Assembly (NCBI GenBank): GCA_050953365.1
Contig: JBMNMN010000012.1
Location: 1 to 50,556, forward strand
DNA from: UBA1426 sp050953365
GTDB taxonomy: Bacteria > Bacillota > Clostridia > Peptostreptococcales > Anaerovoracaceae
Length of the DNA stretch: 50,556 nucleotides
Direction: 5' to 3'
The position numbers were made by a program, and so were the translations under genes. Below the pieces are notes generated by a model. The model saw only the letters and a list, made by a program, of their open reading frames with translations, made no database searches and was not told where the DNA came from. The first letter of the stretch is position 1; each line of letters begins with the position of its first letter. Below are positions 45,165 to 50,556 of the stretch, piece after piece.

Positions 45165-45353
45165 ATGGAGAACAATGAAAAGAAAGAGAAAAAGGAAAAG
45201 CGGAATCCCGAAACAGCAGTTCCTTCTTTTACAACTTTTCCTATAGCAAATGCCCATACCATCGATATTGATTCCAGGGTGACGATCCCTTCAGAAGAGG
45301 ATCTGGAGGAAGGGAGAGACTGGGTGAACGAGAATCAGAAAACGAAACTTTGA
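45165..45353 (+). CDS. DUF3787 small protein
   Basis: A 62-residue, highly charged protein with a lysine/glutamate-rich start (MENNEKKEKKEKRNPETA) and the conserved DUF3787 ending VTIPSEEDLEEGRDWVNENQK. The family is short and found in Clostridia; its function is not known. The start at 45165 follows CTAGGAGGATGAGGAT. It has its own leader with the palindrome at 45056. Confidence 0.88.
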   Translation: MENNEKKEKKEKRNPETAVPSFTTFPIANAHTIDIDSRVTIPSEEDLEEGRDWVNENQKTKL

Positions 45354-45589
45354 AATAAGAGGATAGCAGGCAGGAAAAAGCCATTTAGATCGATATGAGA
45401 GGATCCCCAACCAAGGAAGTGCAGCAGAGACTTCGACCGAAAGGGTTTGTTTCACAAAGGAGAGCAAAGAAGATTTTGCTTATGTCACCCAACAGCTGTG
45501 ATCAGAATGGCTGGGTGTAGGATACACTTCATCCGGGAATGAGCATGATAGCAGAACCTTTCTGCAATCTACGAAATGAAAAGTATGAT

Positions 45590-45845
45590 CCGATTATGGT
45601 GTTGGAGCAGGTACAAGACACCTGCATTGCAAGACATACTGAAGATCAAGCCGTTTATCCTATCGAGGCCTATGACGAAAAAAGGGTTCTTAAGAAATAT
45701 GAATAGTCTATGATGAATACTTCGACTGTTATCTGTGCCCCAACATCAAGTCCTTGTATTCCACACAACGGAGGTACCGAGAATACAAAAGCAATCCGCC
45801 ATTTGTGAATGCCTTATCTATCCAATGCACGAGAGAAAACCACGT
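45590..45845 (+). pseudogene. IS1182-family transposase remnant
   Basis: Across frames one reads TCALQDILKIKPFILSRPMTKKGFLRNMNS and then YDEYFDCYLCPNIKSLYSTQRRYREYKSNPP, followed by LSIQCTRENH. These match, in order, the centre of IS1182-type transposases (TRPMTKKGFF..YEYVYDEYYDCYICPN..YREYKSDP..C..CTxSKNH). Both N- and C-terminal parts are gone and stops interrupt the remainder. The sequence between 45357 and 45590 shows no gene and is probably more of the same decayed element. Confidence 0.8.
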
Positions 45846-45865
45846 GAGCCGGATTTTTATCCGGC

Positions 45866-47374
45866 TCATCCAGATCGTCTTTTGTTCTGTTTTCTAATTT
45901 CGTCCAATATTTCGCTGAACATTTCCTCGGGCCTTTCCCGGTAGTATTCGATTATATTCTCCATTTTGTTGCCGATACCCTCTTGTTTTTCCCGGTAAAG
46001 TTCCAGAAGGTGTTCTATTTTATTGCCTAATCCGCCCTGCTTTTGTTTATAATAATCTAAAAACTGATCTCTTTTGAGCCCCAGGTCCTGCTGCCTGTCA
46101 CGGTAAAACTCCAAAAGATGGTCGAGCTTAAACCCAAATTCCGCCTTAAAGTTGCGAATGTCTTCCAAGAAGGCAGTCCTTCTGCTATGGGCTTGTTGCT
46201 CTTTATCCCTATTGTAGTTGTCAATGACAGTCATATAGCGGTTGTATGCCTTATTCACGGCATCTTTCCAGGACAAATAGACTTTTTCTGAGGCAGCCTC
46301 GCCGATTCGCTTGATAACCGAAGGATTTTCACAGGCAAATACAATGGCCTCAGCAATATCCTTTGGATCCTCCTTTGCAAGGAGCGCCGTTTCCATATGT
46401 ACTACCCGCTCTGCTGCGCAGCTGCCTTCGATGAGGAGGCAGGGACAAGCGCAGGCTGCCGCTTCGGAAACCACGATGCCGTTGGTGTCGTAAGAAGAAG
46501 GAAACAAAAACAGATCTGCCAGTGTAAAATATCCTCTGAGCAGTTCGCGGTCGTAGATGGCGCCTGTAAAGACGCAGTCCTCCGAAAGCCCGCGCTGCTC
46601 CGCGTAAGCCTGAATTTCCGGTCGATCCAGACCGTCTCCTACAAAAAACATCTTAAACCGGTACCCGCGCTGCTTTACGATGCGCAGGCTGTCAATGGTG
46701 AGTCTGTTTCCCTTGTACCACATCATGCGGCCGACAAAGAGAAAGACAGGAATACCGGGTTCAATGTGGTGCTTTTCACGCAGTTGGTCTACAAGTCGGG
46801 AATCTGCTTCACCTTTTGGAAAATCCGTCCCGTTTTCCATTACTATGTAATCCCCCTCGTAACCCAGGGACCTCATATTTTCTCCTGCCCCTCTGGAAAC
46901 AACCCAGACTTCATCGCAAACGTTGATATTGGATATCAGAAACTTTAGAGAAGCGGTTCTCACCGGGTCGTAAGGAAGAAATTTTTGTACATCAATGTCA
47001 AATTTGGTGTGGTAGGTGAACACTATAGGAATATCATTGGTAAACCGCAGCACTCGTGCCAACACGGCAGAAGAAAAGGGGCAATGGGTGTGTATAATAT
47101 CCATATCCGCTTTTCGGAGTCGATTTATGACAGACGGATCGAAGGGGTACCCCGCGCGGTAGACTAGCTTTTTGCTTACTTTTGCGCTGGGGTAGCGAAC
47201 TACTTCGTAGGGATAATTATCTGTTACATTTGGATACCAAGGTGTAGCTACCACCGCATTGCCGTGGTTTTTCTGAATCTCCAACGCGTAATTGGCGGCG
47301 ACATTGGCCACGCCATCAATGGTAGGTGGGAAAGAATCGTTGAAGATGCCCACCGTTAGTTTCTTTTCAGTCAC
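45866..47374 (-). CDS. GT4-family glycosyltransferase with four-fold 18-residue C-terminal repeat
   Basis: A 502-residue GT-B enzyme. The N-domain opens VGIFNDSFPPTIDGVANVAANYA and has IIHTHCPFSSAVLARVLRF; the C-domain has FLFVGRMMWYKGNRLTIDSL, VGDGLDRPEIQAYAEQRG and the EX7E motif in NGIVVSEAAACACPCLLIEGS. This resembles Firmicute diacylglycerol glucosyltransferases and related lipid or polysaccharide enzymes. Residues about 415-486 are four head-to-tail 18-residue units (consensus xKxxHLLEYYRxxQxxLG), predicted amphipathic helices, absent from ordinary GT4 enzymes. The start is GTG after TGGAGGGATTGCT. It follows the DUF3810 gene by 15 bases, so they are co-transcribed. Confidence 0.88.
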   Translation of the reverse strand: MTEKKLTVGIFNDSFPPTIDGVANVAANYALEIQKNHGNAVVATPWYPNVTDNYPYEVVRYPSAKVSKKLVYRAGYPFDPSVINRLRKADMDIIHTHCPFSSAVLARVLRFTNDIPIVFTYHTKFDIDVQKFLPYDPVRTASLKFLISNINVCDEVWVVSRGAGENMRSLGYEGDYIVMENGTDFPKGEADSRLVDQLREKHHIEPGIPVFLFVGRMMWYKGNRLTIDSLRIVKQRGYRFKMFFVGDGLDRPEIQAYAEQRGLSEDCVFTGAIYDRELLRGYFTLADLFLFPSSYDTNGIVVSEAAACACPCLLIEGSCAAERVVHMETALLAKEDPKDIAEAIVFACENPSVIKRIGEAASEKVYLSWKDAVNKAYNRYMTVIDNYNRDKEQQAHSRRTAFLEDIRNFKAEFGFKLDHLLEFYRDRQQDLGLKRDQFLDYYKQKQGGLGNKIEHLLELYREKQEGIGNKMENIIEYYRERPEEMFSEILDEIRKQNKRRSG

Positions 47375-47389
47375 AGCAATCCCTCCATA

Positions 47390-48567
47390 CTATAAGTCTA
47401 GTGCGGCAGGATTCATGTTGTCAAGCAGGGCCTCTGAAATTCGGTCGCCGTATTCTGTCAGGATTCGATGGCTGTATTCTTTTAACAACAGATCTACCAT
47501 TCTGCCGTAGCTTTTCGTGCCTTCCGTTTGGGCGTTTACCATGAGATATTTATCATTGGCAGTTTTGGCTATGGTAGTGACCGCGCCGGTGTGGTTTTTC
47601 CAGTAACTCCTGCTGTAAGCAAGCTCGATGCGGACCCCTTCGGGAATCTGCAAATAAACAGCATCGTAAAGGTTGCGGTCCGCATTATTGTAAAGTTGAT
47701 TCAAGGTATACAGAAGGGCATTCAACGTGCCGCTGTATTGGAATTCCGCAGATCGGGAACTCCTGCATGCCAGATAGGCGAGAAAGCCTGCCTCATCCTC
47801 ACGCATAAAGCCTTTTAAGTGAGCCAACTCGTGGCAGATTGTATACGGGATCAAAAGGAAGCTACATTCCTGTTATAATTCGCTTCCAAAGTGAAAGGAG
47901 AGAAAATACCCGTTATTCCCAGATATGACATTGCATTTGAAAAGAAAATCGGCTTGGGAGCGGGATAATAACCTGAAAGGGCCGGATAGCGATCCTTAAG
48001 GTTTTTCATGGATTCCGCGGCGGTTGCTGCCAAATCTACTTCTTCCAGCAGCAATAAACCTCGTTCATCAAACGGAACGGAGGCTGACAGCTCTGTAATT
48101 TCATCCACAAGAAGAAGAGACAGTCCGAGGAGTTCTCCCAAGGAATACTCTCTAACGGAGGTGTCCGATCCGGCCGAAATAGGCGGCTTGCTGTAATTGA
48201 TGGATGCGGAAAGAGTAAAGATCAGCATCAAACTCGCGAGGATGCATATCCCCCGCCTGAAAGTAACCGCTAGATACCGTTTCATATGGGGAGCTCTTTT
48301 CAGCGCAAGATAAATGGCCCGGGCTATAGAGAATAACAACACTAAGGCAGCTGTGCAAATCATGAATTCAAAAACGGAGAACGGAAACAGCGCAAAAAAC
48401 CCGCCTATGGTATTAACGAACACAGGAAAGACTGCCTCCCCATACCACTGGCTGAAAACGGGGAAGCTGCGGGACAAAAGCGTAAGCAGTAATGACAGGA
48501 AAAGGCAGACGCCCGAATAGAGCAAAATCCGCCTACTCTTTGGTATGTAATTGAAAGTGGAATGCAT
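47390..48567 (-). pseudogene. DUF3810 membrane-bound metalloprotease-like protein, one frameshift
   Basis: The ATG at 48567 (GGGAGGAG upstream) opens a protein with three N-terminal membrane segments (ILLYSGVCLFLSLLLTLLS, VNTIGGFFALFPFSVFEFMICTAALVLLF, GICILASLMLIFTLSASINY). The soluble part continues to NRNVASF, where the frame ends at 47851. The next frame continues IPYTICHELAHLKGFMREDEAGFLAYLAC, carrying the zinc-protease-like HELAH motif, to 47390. Adding one T to the TTTT run near 47870 restores …NVASFLIPYTICHELAHLKGF…, about 390 residues, the size of DUF3810 proteins. It is co-oriented and tightly spaced with the glycosyltransferase. Confidence 0.88.
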
Positions 48568-48650
48568 CTGCGATCGCTCCTCCCTGTGTATCTTTAATTA
48601 TAATTGTTTTTCCAGGGAATGCACCAGTAAATCTATGGCAGGGATAGAGA

Positions 48651-48680
48651 GAAAAAACGGAGCGACATGGCGTCGCTCCG
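48651..48680 (-). terminator. terminator of the HTH-like gene
   Basis: On the minus strand an 8-bp stem GGAGCGAC/GTCGCTCC (48659-48666, 48672-48679) is followed by GTTTTTTC. It ends the gene at 48713. Confidence 0.87.
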
Positions 48681-48712
48681 AACAATAAGTTTATTTAATG
48701 TCCTCTGAAGAT

Positions 48713-49258
48713 TTATATCCTCTGAGAAATCGGCGAAAGCTCTTGATCATCCAAAAGCTGATCGATTTGCTTCACATCGTAGATCTTGTTTTCAATACAG
48801 AACGCTACTACCAATTCATCTTTATAGGAACGGGAAAGGCGGTAGCGGGCCGAGCGAAGCAGAGTGTCCATCTCCTGGCGATTCAACTGAAGACCGATAC
48901 CCAGCAAAATCACAAGATTTTTGTTGGGAATAAAGCCGGCATCCTCTCTGATCTTGGAAAGCAAATTGCGATCAACGGGAATTCTATCATACAGTTGGGA
49001 ATCTGTTACGCCTTTGGCTTCTAAAAGTTTAAGCAATGTATCCTGAAACGATTCTGTCAATTCATCCTCATCCAGCAGGTGCTGATCGCTGTCAGTCACC
49101 GGTCGGCAGGATACGGATTCTGATATCATGGCAAAGGGATCATCGGGATCATCCTGGGTGTGATCCGTTACTTCATCACAGACAAAATCGATTGCTTCCT
49201 CAACGTAATTGGATTTTATGTATTCATCCAAACGATCAAAAATGGTTTTTTCAGTCAT
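48713..49258 (-). CDS. HTH-like regulatory protein of the macro-domain-associated type
   Basis: A 181-residue protein. The C-terminal 110 residues (SFQDTLLKLLEAKGVTDSQLYDRIPVDRNLLSKIREDAGFIPNKNLVILLGIGLQLNRQEMDTLLRSARYRLSRS) match a helix-turn-helix-like module that I know from proteins fused to or encoded beside macro domains, including the typical YALSxSxKxDLxxxxxIENxIYDIxxxNxxL ending. The first 70 residues are acidic (DDPDDPFAM) and unfamiliar. No macro domain is present here. The start follows ACGGAGGTGTACA. It stands alone between its terminator and IS30 copy 2; the role is presumed regulatory. Confidence 0.7.
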   Translation of the reverse strand: MTEKTIFDRLDEYIKSNYVEEAIDFVCDEVTDHTQDDPDDPFAMISESVSCRPVTDSDQHLLDEDELTESFQDTLLKLLEAKGVTDSQLYDRIPVDRNLLSKIREDAGFIPNKNLVILLGIGLQLNRQEMDTLLRSARYRLSRSYKDELVVAFCIENKIYDVKQIDQLLDDQELSPISQRI

Positions 49259-49370
49259 TGTACACCTCCGTTACGTACCGAAACAGCTAGTAATATATCG
49301 TATTAAATGATTGTTATTTATATACCATAGTCGCAAGGGGCTCAAACATGAAAGTCTGTACAACTTATTT

Positions 49371-50556
49371 TTTTCCTGAATTGCAATAACAAGTTGAACT
49401 ATTCTCCGTACCTTGACCAATCTCTGTTGTTAAAGAGCATAGATTAAATCGAGTTCCTCTTCGAAGAGCTCCTCCGGGGTTTTGTAGCCTAGGATCTTTC
49501 TAGGGAGGCCATTCATCCATTCCTCTATTCGCTCGATGGCCTCTAAGCTGTAATCGGAAATCTTCTTCCCTTTCGGGATGAAGCGTCGTATCATGCCATT
49601 ATGGTTTTCATTGGTGCCTCGTTCAAATGAGGAGAAGGGGTGGGTAAAGTATACTCCTACATTCTGTTCTTTCAGTCTGGACAGGGAGGCGAACTCAGAT
49701 CCGTTGTCGGAAGTGATAGTCTTGAAAGCTTCATGGAACTGACTGCCAAATTCCTCCTTGATCGTATCAATTTCCTTCATTACTGCTTCTGCTGTTCTTG
49801 CTGAAATTTTACGAATCAGTGCGTTTCTGGTCTTCCGTTCGACGATAGTCAACAAGCTTTCGTCCTCCTTGGATTTTGAACCGATGACTGTATCGATCTC
49901 CCAGTGGCCGAATTCTTCTCGTTCCTCCACATGGGAAGGACGGCTTTCAATACTGTCACCGAGGTTTCGCTTGTTTGCCCTGATACGAACCCCTTTAGGG
50001 CTGCGCCTCAGTTTTAGTGGCAGGTCAGTATTCTTAACCTTTAGGAGCCCCAAGTCGATGTAGTTATAGATGGTCTTGGTGCAAAGCATCTTATCAAATT
50101 TACCAGTTGCTGCGGCCCTACCCACGGCAGAGTCCACGGACCAATCTTCCTCTAACATCATCTTCTCAATATAGCCTACGAACTCACTGCACTGTAGCAG
50201 CTCGTACCTGCGACCAGTGTTGCGGCGATTTGCCTCATATTTAGCCTGACCGGCATCAGCATAGTAGATTTTTACAAATTTGCCCTGCTTTATCTGTTCC
50301 ACTGTGCCACGCCTAAGTTCGTTTGTAATGGTGTTTATGGGACGATTTAGCAGCTTTGCGATGGCATAAGCAGTTTTGCCTTCACCAGCCAATAACTCGA
50401 TTTTTACCCGCTCTTTAAAAGATAGATGTTTATTCTTTCGCGGATTAGGTGTAAACTGTGAGTGATCCATAGTGATTCGCCTTTCTGTGTATGTTTTGTG
50501 GTAAAACTATTTTACAACAGAAATCGTCACTATGGATTCCTTATTAGTTCAACTTC
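49371..50556 (-). mobile_element. IS30-family insertion sequence, copy 2 (runs to the window edge)
   Basis: Base-for-base repeat of 42940-44125, same orientation. The window ends exactly at the last shared base region (…TTAGTTCAACTTC), so the right flank is unknown. Ending on a repeat boundary is what a short-read assembly contig would do. Confidence 0.92.
49430..50470 (-). CDS. IS30-family transposase, second copy
   Basis: 346 residues, identical to the product of 42999-44039, with the same helix-turn-helix and WEIDTVIG / SDNGSEF / ERGTNENHNG catalytic motifs. The start has GGCGAATCACT upstream, a weak ribosome binding site in both copies. Confidence 0.96.
   Translation of the reverse strand: MDHSQFTPNPRKNKHLSFKERVKIELLAGEGKTAYAIAKLLNRPINTITNELRRGTVEQIKQGKFVKIYYADAGQAKYEANRRNTGRRYELLQCSEFVGYIEKMMLEEDWSVDSAVGRAAATGKFDKMLCTKTIYNYIDLGLLKVKNTDLPLKLRRSPKGVRIRANKRNLGDSIESRPSHVEEREEFGHWEIDTVIGSKSKEDESLLTIVERKTRNALIRKISARTAEAVMKEIDTIKEEFGSQFHEAFKTITSDNGSEFASLSRLKEQNVGVYFTHPFSSFERGTNENHNGMIRRFIPKGKKISDYSLEAIERIEEWMNGLPRKILGYKTPEELFEEELDLIYAL

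Overview
The window looks like a chromosomal stretch of an anaerobic, spore-forming Clostridia-type Firmicute. Supporting signs are a SAM-I riboswitch ahead of metK, a CwlD-type spore-cortex amidase, DUF3787, an AddB-type nuclease, SLH-domain and copper-amine-oxidase-N-domain exported proteins, a single-cluster ferredoxin and AGGAGG-type ribosome binding sites. A putrescine-aminotransferase-like enzyme and a saccharopine-dehydrogenase-family enzyme with strongly AGA-biased arginine codons suggest an amino-acid or polyamine fermenter. Placement near the Anaerovorax/Family XIII group is only a guess.

Layout. 0-2.6 kb: partial class-III aminotransferase and a secreted lytic transglycosylase. 2.6-7.3 kb: a membrane protein gene followed by three genes (alanyl-tRNA editing protein, CwlD amidase, AraC regulator with a GH39-like tail) broken by many single-base indels although their protein sequence is otherwise well kept. 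7.6-10 kb: saccharopine-dehydrogenase-like enzyme and a serine beta-lactamase-like hydrolase. 10.1-17.6 kb: insertion-sequence zone with two ISNCY (IS1202-like) elements carrying 16- and 18-bp target duplications, one ISLre2 element, an Fe-S aldo/keto reductase and an orphan 415-residue protein. 17.6-20.5 kb: SAM riboswitch-metK and aspartokinase. 20.5-24.1 kb: 3.5 kb without an intact gene, made of three tandem-repeat families, a decayed ISLre2 element, a long hairpin and a 17-bp repeat. 24.1-31.9 kb: housekeeping block secA-prfB (programmed +1 frameshift)-tex-ppaX and a divergent CDF transporter. 31.9-36.2 kb: 52-bp and 35-bp repeat arrays leading into addB, then tRNA-Thr(CGT). 36.2-42.8 kb: SLH-CAP protein, small repeat protein, ferredoxin, PepV peptidase, NhaC antiporter and a lipoprotein. 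42.9-50.6 kb: two identical IS30 copies in the same orientation bracket a holin-like protein, a frameshifted uncharacterised gene, DUF3787, an IS1182 remnant, a GT4 glycosyltransferase with a four-fold 18-residue tail repeat, a frameshifted DUF3810 gene and an HTH-like protein. The window ends at the edge of the second IS30, as an assembly contig might.

The strongest candidates for something undescribed are: (1) a large nested hairpin element just downstream of the transposase in both ISNCY copies, with a compensatory base-pair change between copies, suggesting selection on an RNA or DNA fold; (2) the density of unrelated intergenic tandem arrays (44, 138, 66-68, 52, 35-37 and 17 bp), one of which duplicates the translation-start region of addB; (3) the 18-residue repeat tail on the glycosyltransferase. 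No complete defence system, CRISPR array or prophage was found.
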